A stretch of 60,814 nucleotides of DNA from Actinomycetota bacterium. GTDB taxonomy: Bacteria > Actinomycetota > Geothermincolia > Fen-727 > Anoxymicrobiaceae. Within the stretch, counting starts at the first letter, position 1; each line of letters begins with the position of its first letter. The notes beneath the pieces are model-generated. The model searched no databases and had not been told where the DNA came from. It saw only the letters and a list, made by a program, of their open reading frames with translations. Below, piece by piece: positions 36,488 to 46,796 of the stretch. The position numbers were made by a program, and so were the translations under genes. The stretch spans positions 1-60,814 of the forward strand of contig JAHIMR010000067.1 of assembly GCA_018896525.1 (NCBI GenBank), in the 5' to 3' direction.

Positions 36488-36721
36488 CTAGGTACCCTTC
36501 AATGTCGTGATCATGAACGCTATAACCAGACCCAGGATAACCATCGTCTCCGGGATGGCCACCATGATGATGGCGCTACCCGCCAGCTCCGGCCTCTCCG
36601 CCACCGCGCCCGCCATCGCGGCTCCGATCCTTGACTGCGCCCACGCGGTGGCAAGGGCGGGCACGCAGATCGCGATCGCCGCGCTAAATGCAATTAACCC
36701 AATTCGTACTGCTTCTTCCAC
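36488..36721 (-). CDS. atpK: A/V-type ATPase proteolipid subunit K (c ring)
   Basis: 77 residues, one hairpin of two membrane helices. The ion-binding Glu is in AIPETMVILGLVIAF. A Gln occurs in helix 1 (ATAWAQSRIG), and Thr follows the Glu. Gln and Glu-Thr are among the ligands in Na+ rings, but the Tyr usually found five residues after the Glu is Leu here. The coupling ion therefore cannot be read from sequence. The GTG start overlaps the subunit I stop by one base. Confidence 0.92.
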   Translation of the reverse strand: MEEAVRIGLIAFSAAIAICVPALATAWAQSRIGAAMAGAVAERPELAGSAIIMVAIPETMVILGLVIAFMITTLKGT

Positions 36722-38712
36722 TAACCTTCACCCCCAGTTTTCTTGAATGGTTCGTACTTGTACTTTGCCGGTTCAAAGAACTTGCCGAAACTCTCCACCA
36801 GATGCAGACGTAACGAGTGTATGGATGGGCTGAAACAGGCGATGACGATATTCAACGAGTGGAGTATTGTCGCAATCAACAGCCCCATCAGTATGCCGAA
36901 TACCCCTCCCCACATCTCCCCGGCCAGGTCGTTGGCCACCTCGGCCATGATGACCGATGCCAGCCCGATGGCTATGAGCCGGGAGTAAGACAGGATGTTG
37001 CCGGCGCCTACTATCGACTCCACCACCCCGCCCATGCCGCCGCCTATGCCCGCGCCCACCATGCCGCCTATGAACAGGAGCACGCCGATGATAACAACCC
37101 ACATCGGCATCCAGCCGAAGATCATCTTGGATATCGCCATCACTATACCGACCAGGGACCCCAGGGTCCCCGCCTTCTCGATGATATGCTTCTTGTCCTT
37201 CTCCCGGACGCCGTTGACTATTCCGATGATGAGGCCGATGGATATGTGCAAGAAACCGATCAGGCAGCAGGCCACCAGCATGAACTCGAACGCGTCGATC
37301 CGGATGATGGGGAGCTTGAATGTGGACGTCTCGGTTCCCAGGAGAGGCAGGTGTATGTGCCAGGCGTGGAACGCCTTCTCCAGGAGGTCCCCAAAGAACT
37401 CCAAGTAGATGACACCGAACACGATGGTCCAGGCTCCGCCGACCGATAGCATGTAGCCGATCATGTTGATCAGCGGTTTATCGCTGAACTTCCTGTGGGC
37501 AAGCCACCCGAGTATCATGATGATGATGCCGTACCCGATATCCCCCACCATCAGGCCGAAGAACATGGGGAAGAATATGGCGAACACGAACGTGGGGTCC
37601 ACGGTCCCGTACTTGGGGTACTTCATGAGCATGTATATAGCCTCGAAGTATCGCACGAACGGCTTATTGCGCAACGTCACCGGGGTCTCCTCGAGTTCCT
37701 TCTCCTCACGAATATCGACCACCGCGAGAAGCACCGTGTCCCCGAACTTCTCCTTCAACACCCTCTCCATGGACTTGACATCTTCCTCGGGGAGCCATCC
37801 GCTTATGATAAAAACCTGTTCAGTCTGGCCGAACTTCGGAAGCGCCTCCATGGCCTCGATACGGTCGTGTATCACGTTGCGCGCGGCTATCAGCTTCATC
37901 GAGTACTTCTCAGTGGCCTCGCGCAACTCCCGGTCTATCTTCCCTATCCCCGCGGGTATCTTCGCCATTCTCGCGCGCACCTCGTCCATCGCGTCGTCTA
38001 TGGGCTTCTTGGCCAAGTCGCTGGGCAGGCGAACCTGGTTTACGTCCTGCAGGGCGAGGAACTCGTGGACCTGCTTGAGGTATCGACGGTTGAAGATAAC
38101 GAGGGCGGCTGTCGATTCATCGTCCACGTCGGCGGCGGCGACCTCGCTCTCTCCGTCCGTTATCTTGCCTATCTCCTCGTTCAAGTAGTTAAGGATCGCC
38201 TTGTACTTGCGCTCGATTATCAGGGCGATGGACGCCATTTCCGCTGAGCCCGCGACCCTCTCGACGAGGGGTTGTATCTTCTGCATCATCGGGGCGTATT
38301 TCTGAAGTCTCGCGAGCTCCATGGCCAGGTCCGCTCTCCTCTCAAGGGGATCAATGGTTTCCCTCTCGACCTCGCTCAGCAGCCTTTCGATCCTCGAGAT
38401 TAATAAAGCAACATCGTCTCTCCAGATAGCTTCGTACTCCCGCTGAATGTCCTTCTTAGAGAATTCACCAACATCCGGTTGCAGTTCCCTGATCATATCT
38501 CCGACCTTGACACGGAGTTCCTTGAGCTTGGCGTCGTACTCGGCCGACTTCTTGTCGACCTCCATCCGGGTGACACGCTTGCTCCTCATACGCTCTATCT
38601 TTTCGGACAGGTCCTCGATATGCAACGTGCCGAGATCCTGAATGGCGTCTACGGTATCCATTGAGACGTCCTTGAGCCCGATGATCTCCACCTTCGCCAT
38701 CTTCTCTATCAT
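36721..38712 (-). CDS. atpI: A/V-type ATPase subunit I (subunit a)
   Basis: 663 residues. The N-terminal half is cytoplasmic coiled coil and globular lobes (KVEIIGLKDVSMDTVDAIQD). The C-terminal half has seven to eight membrane helices with VDPTFVFAIFFPMFFGLMVG and NILSYSRLIAIGLASVIMAE, the latter carrying the essential half-channel Arg (YSRL). Its start overlaps the subunit H stop by four bases. Confidence 0.95.
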   Translation of the reverse strand: MIEKMAKVEIIGLKDVSMDTVDAIQDLGTLHIEDLSEKIERMRSKRVTRMEVDKKSAEYDAKLKELRVKVGDMIRELQPDVGEFSKKDIQREYEAIWRDDVALLISRIERLLSEVERETIDPLERRADLAMELARLQKYAPMMQKIQPLVERVAGSAEMASIALIIERKYKAILNYLNEEIGKITDGESEVAAADVDDESTAALVIFNRRYLKQVHEFLALQDVNQVRLPSDLAKKPIDDAMDEVRARMAKIPAGIGKIDRELREATEKYSMKLIAARNVIHDRIEAMEALPKFGQTEQVFIISGWLPEEDVKSMERVLKEKFGDTVLLAVVDIREEKELEETPVTLRNKPFVRYFEAIYMLMKYPKYGTVDPTFVFAIFFPMFFGLMVGDIGYGIIIMILGWLAHRKFSDKPLINMIGYMLSVGGAWTIVFGVIYLEFFGDLLEKAFHAWHIHLPLLGTETSTFKLPIIRIDAFEFMLVACCLIGFLHISIGLIIGIVNGVREKDKKHIIEKAGTLGSLVGIVMAISKMIFGWMPMWVVIIGVLLFIGGMVGAGIGGGMGGVVESIVGAGNILSYSRLIAIGLASVIMAEVANDLAGEMWGGVFGILMGLLIATILHSLNIVIACFSPSIHSLRLHLVESFGKFFEPAKYKYEPFKKTGGEG

Positions 38713-39128
38713 CTCAAGTCACTTCCCTCTTGAGACCGGATAACGTTAACCCCTTCGCCGGGCAGCACCTTCTCGATCACGAGCTCGACCGCCCGTTCGA
38801 TATGCTCCGAGCCCCTGGCCCTTATCCGCTCTGCCTGCTCCCCTATCTCGGAGGCCACTCTCCCGGCTTCCTCGTTGGCTTTGCGCAGTTCCTTTTCCCT
38901 CAGTTCCTTCCCTACCTCCGGGGAGACGGCCTCCCGCTTCATGGCAGCGGCGTTCAGCTTGGCTTCCTCCACTATCCTCTGCGCATCGGCCTCGGCTTCC
39001 TCTATCCGCTTCTTGATCTCGTCCTCCTTTCGGAAGATCATCTCAAGTATCGCCTCGGCGGATACGCCTTCAGAGGCAACAAGGGCCTCTTCCCCGGCGC
39101 CTGATTCTACTGTCTCTTCGTCCGCCAT
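38709..39128 (-). CDS. atpH: A/V-type ATPase peripheral stalk subunit H (G-like)
   Basis: 139 residues. An acidic N-terminal ~25 residues is followed by a charged coiled coil (IEEAEADAQRIVEEAKLNAA), the typical pattern of the stator partner of subunit E. GAGAGG seven bases upstream supports ATG 39128. First gene of the operon H-I-K-E-C-F-A-B-D. Confidence 0.88.
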   Translation of the reverse strand: MADEETVESGAGEEALVASEGVSAEAILEMIFRKEDEIKKRIEEAEADAQRIVEEAKLNAAAMKREAVSPEVGKELREKELRKANEEAGRVASEIGEQAERIRARGSEHIERAVELVIEKVLPGEGVNVIRSQEGSDLR

Positions 39129-39209
39129 GGCTAACCTCTCACAGCAAAAAGCGCCATCTTTCTATGGCACTATACCGGCAAACATATACAAGCCGACTTC
39201 AGCGGAAGT

Positions 39210-39239
39210 ATAACACAATCCGTGCTCTCTTGCTGTCAA
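39210..39239 (-). promoter_or_regulatory. Promoter of the A/V-type ATPase operon
   Basis: The minus strand reads TTGACA, an 18-base spacer, TGTTAT. Predicted start near 39203, giving a leader of about 75 bases before the subunit H ATG. Confidence 0.5.
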
Positions 39240-39374
39240 ACGCACGACCCGATAGCTGTCAATTCAGTAGGGATTTTCCGGTAACCACACGGGCATCGGC
39301 GCACAGGAGAAACCACCTGGTTGCAACCGGTCGCTCTCCTGCTCCCCGTCACCGCCGCCCGCGCGCGTCCGGCA

Positions 39375-39803
39375 TTACTTCTCGGTGATCATGTCCCCCA
39401 GGCCCTTGTCCTCGAGCATCTGCCTATACACCACGTAGGCAGGCTTCAGGACCGGCAGCAGCTTCATTATCTTGGGGATAGGTCCTTTAGCCACGATCTG
39501 CTTCCTGGTCAGGGCCACCATCAGGTTCACGTTTCCCAGCCAGAACTGGTGGGCGATGTCCGCCTTCATGGACATCTCGACCTCCGCCGTAATGCCTTCG
39601 GCCGGCCCGGTTATGACGACCAGGTTCTCCGGGTCCTGCTGGCTGGCGTCCAACCATATCTCCGCGTCCGGATCAGTGTAGTTGAAATGGATGATAAGCG
39701 CGCTCTTGGCGAACTTCTCCGCGATGTTCTCGTCGCTGGTAAGCTCGTCAAACAAACCCCCCAGCAACTCGTATAGCTGGTCTGCATCCTTGAAAACGCC
39801 CAT
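39375..39803 (-). CDS. SCP2 sterol-carrier-like domain protein
   Basis: 142 residues, a single domain with the SCP2-like pattern: an N-terminal helix, LIIHFNYTDPDAEIWLDAS, then MSMKADIAHQFWLGNVNLMV and a hydrophobic C-terminal helix. Such proteins bind lipids or acyl chains; the ligand is unknown. It lies 31 bases after coaX and probably shares its transcript. Normal length for a stand-alone SCP2 protein. Confidence 0.75.
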   Translation of the reverse strand: MGVFKDADQLYELLGGLFDELTSDENIAEKFAKSALIIHFNYTDPDAEIWLDASQQDPENLVVITGPAEGITAEVEMSMKADIAHQFWLGNVNLMVALTRKQIVAKGPIPKIMKLLPVLKPAYVVYRQMLEDKGLGDMITEK

Positions 39804-39834
39804 GTCGCTCCTCCTTTAACCCCGCGTCCCGTCT

Positions 39835-40602
39835 TCAGGTCTTACGGTTCCTATCATATATCAACTTGAGCCCGTTGAGGGTCAATAGGGGGTCCGTCAC
39901 CTCGATTGTCCTGCACTTCTTCACCACAACCTCCGCCAGGCCCCCGGTGGCCACCACGGCGGCGTCTTCCCCCAGTTCCCGCTTGAACAGCTCCACCAGG
40001 CGGTCAACCTGGCCCGCGATCCCGAATATCAGCCCACACTGGACGGACTCCACGGTGTTGCGGCCGATCGCGTGCTCCGGCGCGTCCAGCTCGACCCTGC
40101 TCAAGCGCGCCGCGTGACGGAACAGGGCGTCCGCCGATATCTCCAGCCCCGGTGTGATGGCCCCCCCCAGGTACTCCCCCGACCCGGTAATCGCGTCCAG
40201 GGTGGTCGCGGTACCGAAATCGACCACCACCGCCGGCGAGCCGTACCTGTCGATCACCGCCACCGCGTTGACCAGCCTGTCGGCGCCGACCTGCCGGGGG
40301 TCGTCGTAGAGGATGGGGATGCCGGTGTCGGTGTCGCTGTCTATCACCAGGGGGTCCAGGTTCATTATGTCCCTGGCCATATGCACCAGCGCCGATGTCA
40401 TCTCCGGTACCACCGAGGAGATGACCGCCCCGTCCACCTGGTCCAGACTGTGCCCCTTGAACGCCAGGAAACCGGAAAGCGTGAGGGCCATCTCGTCCGC
40501 GGTTCGTTCCATCTCGGTGGATATCCGCCAGTGGTTCTCCAGTTCGTCATCGTATAAGCCAATGACCGTCTGGGTGTTGCCTACGTCAATTCCCAGCAGC
40601 AT
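39835..40602 (-). CDS. coaX: Type III pantothenate kinase CoaX
   Basis: 255 residues. Phosphorylates pantothenate, the first step from vitamin B5 to CoA, using the ASKHA-type fold. It shows DVGNTQTVIGLY (phosphate 1), VVDFGTATTLDAI (phosphate 2) and GGAITPGLEISADALF. Start at 40602 (GGAGTGAAG upstream); the longer frame to 40665 has no family match. It stands with panC and panD upstream in the same cluster. Confidence 0.95.
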   Translation of the reverse strand: MLLGIDVGNTQTVIGLYDDELENHWRISTEMERTADEMALTLSGFLAFKGHSLDQVDGAVISSVVPEMTSALVHMARDIMNLDPLVIDSDTDTGIPILYDDPRQVGADRLVNAVAVIDRYGSPAVVVDFGTATTLDAITGSGEYLGGAITPGLEISADALFRHAARLSRVELDAPEHAIGRNTVESVQCGLIFGIAGQVDRLVELFKRELGEDAAVVATGGLAEVVVKKCRTIEVTDPLLTLNGLKLIYDRNRKT

Positions 40603-40761
40603 CTTCACTCCATTCCACGTGGTACCCCGCTCCATAGATACGCTGGCATTCGAACGCCGCTGCATCCACTCCGGCTGCGTTCCGCTCCCTCGAAGTACTA
40701 CAGGAGTACGTACTCGGTCGCGCGCCTTGCCGGAGCGGCGCTTCGACGCTCTCTGTGCTTA

Positions 40762-40787
40762 ACCGCATCTATAGAACGGGGCACTTA
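40762..40787. repeat. 26-bp repeat, copy 1
   Basis: ACCGCATCTATAGAACGGGG plus CACTTA, overlapping the nadC stop codon. It matches 57063-57088, just upstream of the histidine kinase gene, at 21 of 26 positions. Possibly a regulatory motif. Confidence 0.4.
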
Positions 40788-41663
40788 GGTTAACCCGCTT
40801 TCCTCCACTTCAAGCTCCAGCGACAGGTCGGTCGCCGGCGCCGAGTGGGTTATGAACCCCATGGATATCGCGTCCACGCCCAGCCGGGCGTAGGAGAGCA
40901 GGTTATCCGGGCCGACCCCGCCTGAAACCTCCACCTTCGCCCTCCCGGCAACAATCTCGACCGCCTCCCTCACCGCCGGCGGGTCCATGTTATCGAGCAT
41001 TATGATATCAGCCCCCGAGTCCACCGCCTCGCGCACCTGGGCAAGGGTCGCGGCCTCCACCTCGATGGGGAACCTCCCCGCCAGAGAGTTTCCGGCCCTG
41101 CGAACCGCGATCTGGAGCCCACCGACCGCTGCGATGTGATTATCCTTGATTATGACACCATCGAAAAGCCCCTGCCGGTGGTTGGTGCCGCCCCCCAGGC
41201 TTACCGCGTACTTCTCCAGGGCCCTCATTCCGGGGGTCGTCTTCCGGGTATCCATCACCGTCACCCCGCTCGAGCCCGCGATATCTACCAGTCTGCGGGT
41301 CAACGTGGCGATGCCACTGAGGTGACACAGGAAGTTAAGGGCGGTCCGCTCGCCGGCCAGGATTCCAGCCAGCGTACCATTCAGACGGGCAATCGTACCT
41401 CCGCCGGACGCCTTCTCCCCGTCTCCAACCACGGTGTCGTAGGAAACCTCGGGGGCGACCAGGGCGAACACCTTTTCCGCCACCGGTTGGCCCGCGACCA
41501 CACACGGTTCGCGGCTCACTATCACCGCCCGGGCACGCGCGTCCGTCGGGCAGACCGCGGTGGTCGTCACGTCACCTTCAACGCCGAGGTCCTCCGCAAG
41601 GGCGAGTCGTATTATTCCCTCCGCCTTCCGGGCTATCTCCACGTCATCACCGGTCCTTATCAT
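40785..41663 (-). CDS. nadC: Nicotinate-nucleotide pyrophosphorylase NadC
   Basis: 292 residues. Converts quinolinate and PRPP to nicotinate mononucleotide. Conserved LAEDLGVEGDVTT, ERTALNFLCHLSGIATLTRR, DTRKTTPGMRALEKYAV and GGTNHRQGLFDGVIIKDNHI. It overlaps the end of nadB by 17 bases. Together with nadA and nadB it makes a complete de novo pathway from aspartate to NaMN. Confidence 0.96.
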   Translation of the reverse strand: MIRTGDDVEIARKAEGIIRLALAEDLGVEGDVTTTAVCPTDARARAVIVSREPCVVAGQPVAEKVFALVAPEVSYDTVVGDGEKASGGGTIARLNGTLAGILAGERTALNFLCHLSGIATLTRRLVDIAGSSGVTVMDTRKTTPGMRALEKYAVSLGGGTNHRQGLFDGVIIKDNHIAAVGGLQIAVRRAGNSLAGRFPIEVEAATLAQVREAVDSGADIIMLDNMDPPAVREAVEIVAGRAKVEVSGGVGPDNLLSYARLGVDAISMGFITHSAPATDLSLELEVEESGLT

Positions 41664-43322
41664 CTGTCAATGCCCCGGCGTGCGGCCGGACCCTCGAGTG
41701 CTGCGGCCTTGTCTCGGCGGCGACATCACCTTCCACCATTCGCAGGTCGATATGCTTTCGCCAGTTCCAGTCGTCGAGGTCAGCGTAATCCCTGCGGCGG
41801 TGGCAGCCCCTGCTCTCGAGGCGCATCAACGCCGAGGTGGTTATCAGATGCGCGAGCGTGAACATGTTCTTCAGTTCCATGCCCCGGACATCCAGGTACT
41901 CCGTCTGCAGCACGCCCGCGTTGTCACTCAAGAACTCCAGCACCCCCGAGAGCTCCTTTTCGAACCGGAGCATCCCCACCGAGTCGCGCATGACCTCTCT
42001 CAGGTTCCCCCTGAGCAGGTCCTCGCTCACCCGGGGACCTTCCGCCTTCCCGGACCAGGAGATGGTGGGCCGGGCCCCTTGCCGCGTGCCGCCCGGGTAC
42101 TCATCGATGGATAGCGCTATCCGCCTCGCGAATACCAACCCCTCCAGAAGCGAGTTGGACGCCAGACGGTTCGCCCCATGCACGCCGGTGCAGGCGACCT
42201 CCCCGCAGGCGTAAAGCCCCGGGATATCCGTCCGCCCCTGGAGGTCGGTGATAACCCCGCCGCTCATGTAATGCGCGGCCGGGGATACCGGTATCCTGTT
42301 GCGGGTTATGTCTATCCCGGCCTCCAGGCAGTGCTGGTGGATGTTGGGAAACCTGGCCCGCATCCTCTCCGGATCCAGATGGCGCACGTCCAGGTAAAGG
42401 TGGTTGGTCTGCTGCTCCTTCATGACCTCCACCATCCGGGCCACCACCACGTCGCGCGGCGCCAGTTCGGTAAGCGGGTGTTGCCCCTCCATTACCCTGT
42501 TACCCTCCACGTCAACCAGCAAGGCGCCCTCCCCGCGAATCGCCTCGCTTATGAGGAACTTCGGCTCCTCGGGGATGTGAAGCGCGGTCGGATGGAACTG
42601 CACGAACTCCAGGTCGCTTACCCGCGCGCCGGCCCTGAAAGCGACCGCTACGCCGTCGCCGGTGCATATCGTCGGATTGGTGGTGACCAGATATATCTCG
42701 CCGGTGCCGCCCGACGCCAGGACCACCGCCTTCGGCCAGACCACGGTTAACGTCTTTCTCCTGGTGTCCTCCACGATCGCCCCCACGCAAGACCCGCCGT
42801 CCAGCAGGATATCCACCAGAAAGTGGTGCTCCATGACGTTCACCGCGGGCTCGCCCAGGAGTGCGCGCCCCAGCGCGCTCTCGACCTCAGACCCGGTCGC
42901 GTCCCCCCTGGCGTGGACCACCCGCGCGTGGGTGTGGCCCCCCTCCTTCGCCAGGTCCAGGGTACCTCCCGAGGTGTCGAACCGTGCGTGGTACTCCTCC
43001 AGGAGTTCGAGGACCCTGTCCGGCCCCTCACGCACCAGCACCTCCGTCGCCTCCGGGTCGCATAGCCCCGCGCCGGCGACCAGGGTGTCCTCGATATGTG
43101 ACTCACACGAGTCGTGCTTGTCGATCACCGCGGCTATCCCACCCTGGGCATGCATGGTGGACGAGGCCTGCAACTCGGATTTTGTGACCAGTATAACGTC
43201 CGCGAAACCCGACAGTCGGAGGGCGGTGGAGAGACCGGCGACCCCGCTTCCCACCACCAGTACGTCGCAGTCGAGAGAAGGCAGCGTATCGGTGTTGAAC
43301 GAGAACAGGTACCGGGGAATCA

Positions 43323-43323
<1 letters not shown>
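41647..43323 (-). CDS. nadB: L-aspartate oxidase NadB
   Basis: 558 residues. FAD enzyme oxidising L-aspartate to iminoaspartate. FAD-binding CDVLVVGSGVAGLSTALRLS at the start, STMHAQGGIAA, EFVQFHPTAL and ACTGVHGANRLASNSLLEGL. The open frame is 790 codons, but the extra upstream part is only the shadow of nadA. ATG 43323 overlaps the nadA stop (ATGA), so translation is coupled. Confidence 0.95.
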
Positions 43324-44327
<1,004 letters not shown>

Positions 44328-44382
44328 GTATACCTCGCACCCGGATCCGTCCCCGTTACCGATGAGTCGGAGCCGGGAGATA

Positions 44383-44766
44383 TCAGCAGAAGTCGTCCGC
44401 CGTCAGGTGGTCCTCGATCATCTCCGGCCGGTTTTTCCCGTCCACGAAAACAATGCTGGGGTGATAATGCGTTGACTCGCTATCGGGAACTGATACGAAA
44501 GAGGCGATGATGACGAGGTCCCCCTCGTGGACCAGACGCGCCGCCGCCCCGTTCATGCAGATGTCCCCGGAGCCACGCTCTCCCTCGATCACGTACGTTT
44601 CCAGGCGGTTCCCGTTGTCAATGTCCCAGACGCTGACCTTCTCGTACGGTACCAGGTCCGCCAGGTCCATGAGCCGCCTGTCGATGGTTATGCTTCCCTC
44701 GTAGTGGATGTCGGCATCAGTTATCATCGCCCGATGGATCTTGCTCTTGAGCATGAACCTGTTCAT
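44383..44766 (-). CDS. panD: Aspartate 1-decarboxylase PanD
   Basis: 127 residues. Makes beta-alanine for pantothenate. The self-cleavage site Gly-Ser lies in [13 protein letters not shown], and [19 protein letters not shown] is conserved. ATG 44766 aligns with known PanD starts ([13 protein letters not shown]) and has GGAG upstream; a GTG at 44784 overlapping the panC stop is the alternative. Confidence 0.95.
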   Translation of the reverse strand: MNRFMLKSKIHRAMITDADIHYEGSITIDRRLMDLADLVPYEKVSVWDIDNGNRLETYVIEGERGSGDICMNGAAARLVHEGDLVIIASFVSVPDSESTHYHPSIVFVDGKNRPEMIEDHLTADDFC

Positions 44767-44780
44767 CCGCTCCACGCCTC

Positions 44781-45635
44781 TCACCCTAGCTCGAACACCA
44801 TGTTGTCTATCAACCTGGCCTTTCCCACGCGGGCGGCCAGGGCAATCAGAACCTCGCCGGATAGCTCCGAAAGAGGTTCGAGGTAAATATTACCACAGAT
44901 AGACACATACTCAAGACTGACCAGCGGCTCCGCGGAGATAACCTCGCCTATCGCCTCCCGTATTACCGAGGCGTCCCTCTCCCCCGAACAGATGAGTTCC
45001 CGGGCCGCCGTAAGCGAGTGGAACAGCGCGGTCGCCGCCTCCCTCTCCTCAGGCTCCAGGTAGACGTTGCGGCTGCTCATGGCAAGGCCGTCGTCCTCTC
45101 GCATCGTGGGCACCGCCTTTATCACCACCGGGAAGTTGAGGTCGCGGGCCATGGCCCCTATGACCGCCAGTTGCTGGGCGTCCTTCTGCCCGAAGTACGC
45201 CGCCTGGGCGGGAACAATGTTGAACAGTTTGGCCACTACCGTCGCAACCCCCTGGAAGTGCCCTGGCCTCCCGGCCCCGCACATCACCGATGACAACCCC
45301 TCCACCTCCACCGATGTGGCAAACCCCCGCGGGTATATCTCTCCCGGACCGGGGGCGAACAGGTACGAAACGCCCTCCGACTCCGCCAGCCGGCGGTCCC
45401 TGTCAAAGTCGCGTGGGTAATCGGCCAGATCATCACCTGGGGCGAACTGCGTCGGGTTCACGAAAAGGGTCACCACCACCTCGTCGCACTCCGCCACCGC
45501 GCGTCGCATCAGTTCCAGGTGGCCCCGGTGGAAAAATCCCATCGTGGGGACCAGCCCCACCGTCTTGCCCCGCGCCCTGGCCAACTCCACGATACGCCGC
45601 ATCTCGGCGGGCTCCCTTACTATCTCCATCTTCAC
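44781..45635 (-). CDS. panC: Pantothenate synthetase PanC
   Basis: 284 residues. ATP-dependent joining of pantoate and beta-alanine. [19 protein letters not shown] (HIGH-like nucleotide site), [32 protein letters not shown] and [13 protein letters not shown]. Start GTG 45635 or ATG 45629 (MEIVREP). Followed directly by panD. panB and panE are not in the window. Confidence 0.96.
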   Translation of the reverse strand: MKMEIVREPAEMRRIVELARARGKTVGLVPTMGFFHRGHLELMRRAVAECDEVVVTLFVNPTQFAPGDDLADYPRDFDRDRRLAESEGVSYLFAPGPGEIYPRGFATSVEVEGLSSVMCGAGRPGHFQGVATVVAKLFNIVPAQAAYFGQKDAQQLAVIGAMARDLNFPVVIKAVPTMREDDGLAMSSRNVYLEPEEREAATALFHSLTAARELICSGERDASVIREAIGEVISAEPLVSLEYVSICGNIYLEPLSELSGEVLIALAARVGKARLIDNMVFELG

Positions 45636-45652
45636 CTCACGTCCCCCTTCGC

Positions 45653-45822
45653 CGTTGCATTACCGACTTCGACTTGAGCAACAAACAGAACGGCAACAGC
45701 TCGGGGTTTGCGTATCTTGTCTTTCGTTATCATGTATAAGCGTGGTGCCAGGCACCTGCGTTGCATTATGGAGAACGTTTTGTGTGGAGGGTCGAACGCA
45801 ACACCTGAGCCAGGCACCGTTT
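45653..45822 (+). repeat. Composite of mosaic repeats type 1 (partial) and type 2
   Basis: 45653-45725 carries GTTGCATTACCGAC, ACGGCAACAGCTCGGGG and GCGTATCTTGTCT of type 1. 45726-45822 carries CGTTATC, GGTGCCAGGCACCTGCGTTG and CAACACCTGAGCCAGGCACC of type 2. It fills most of the gap between panC and the DUF2520 gene. No gene is seen in it. Confidence 0.6.
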
Positions 45823-45911
45823 GGGTGGCGGTTTGTGAAGGCGCTGACCCCACTAGTTGGCGGTTTGATATGGCCTTTCCCCATCTGTTGGCGATTTTGT
45901 CGACCCCAGTG

Positions 45912-46796
45912 TTAATCTTCCAGGAGTTTTCGCATGTCTTCAATTTCATACTCGTTAAGCTCTCCCCGTTCGGTGACGAGCCGCAGCCCCCACAGGGAGA
46001 TCGCCCGGTACATCGACGATAGATCCGGGTCAATGCGGTCAAGCGCCTGGAGATGTGAGCTGATGGTGTCGATGTCACCGCGCGCCAGCGGGCCGGTGAG
46101 CGCGTCGGTCGGCCCCAGCCGGGCGATGTTTTCCACCGTCGCCCTCACCAGGGGCATGAATGCCTTCCTTGCCTCACTGTCGGTGAAGCCGAGTTCCCCG
46201 CATACGCTCTGCGCGCCGTGCTGCACCATAGTCATAAGGTTGCATGCCATCACCGCCGCCGCGTGGTAGGCGGCCTTGTCGCTATCGTCCACCAGCAGCA
46301 ACCTGCCGCCGATGTCGGACACGAAACCGTGGGCCCACCCCTCGAGACCGCGGTCGCATGTAACCCCGAACGTGGACCCGGGAAGTGACTCCAGGGCCCC
46401 GGTGAGATCGGCGAACGTCTGCAGCGGGTGTACGCACAGTATGTCCGCGCCCCCGCGAGCGGCCGCGGCAAGCGCGTCGAGAGACAACGCCCCGCTCATG
46501 TGAATAAACCTCTTACCCCGGACATCGATCGACGCGGACACCTCGCGGCACGTTTCCTCAATCGCCCCATCGGGCGTGGTTATCAGCACGATGTCGGCCG
46601 AGCGCGCGGCCTCCGGCGAATCGGCGTACGGTTCCATGTCCAGTAGTGACGCGGCATTGTGCCGGGCATCAGGGTCCCTGTCCGACACGCCCACCAGCCG
46701 ATAACCCGCGGAGGAAAGGGCGCTCGCCATGGCGGTGCCCACCTTCCCCGCCCCTATTACCGCCACCTTCCTGCCGGGCTCTTCCATGCCGGTCAC
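45912..46796 (-). CDS. Rossmann-fold DUF2520 oxidoreductase-like protein
   Basis: 294 residues. An N-terminal NAD(P)-binding Rossmann domain (KVAVIGAGKVGTAMASALSS) is followed by the helical DUF2520 domain (AAYHAAAVMACNLMTMVQHG), an arrangement like ketopantoate or pyrroline reductases. GTG 46796 is chosen: GGAGGG lies six bases upstream and GTGA overlaps the folK stop; 46814 is the longest frame. Placement between folK and panC suggests a redox step in pantothenate or folate metabolism, possibly a stand-in for PanE. That is inference. Confidence 0.85.
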   Translation of the reverse strand: MTGMEEPGRKVAVIGAGKVGTAMASALSSAGYRLVGVSDRDPDARHNAASLLDMEPYADSPEAARSADIVLITTPDGAIEETCREVSASIDVRGKRFIHMSGALSLDALAAAARGGADILCVHPLQTFADLTGALESLPGSTFGVTCDRGLEGWAHGFVSDIGGRLLLVDDSDKAAYHAAAVMACNLMTMVQHGAQSVCGELGFTDSEARKAFMPLVRATVENIARLGPTDALTGPLARGDIDTISSHLQALDRIDPDLSSMYRAISLWGLRLVTERGELNEYEIEDMRKLLED

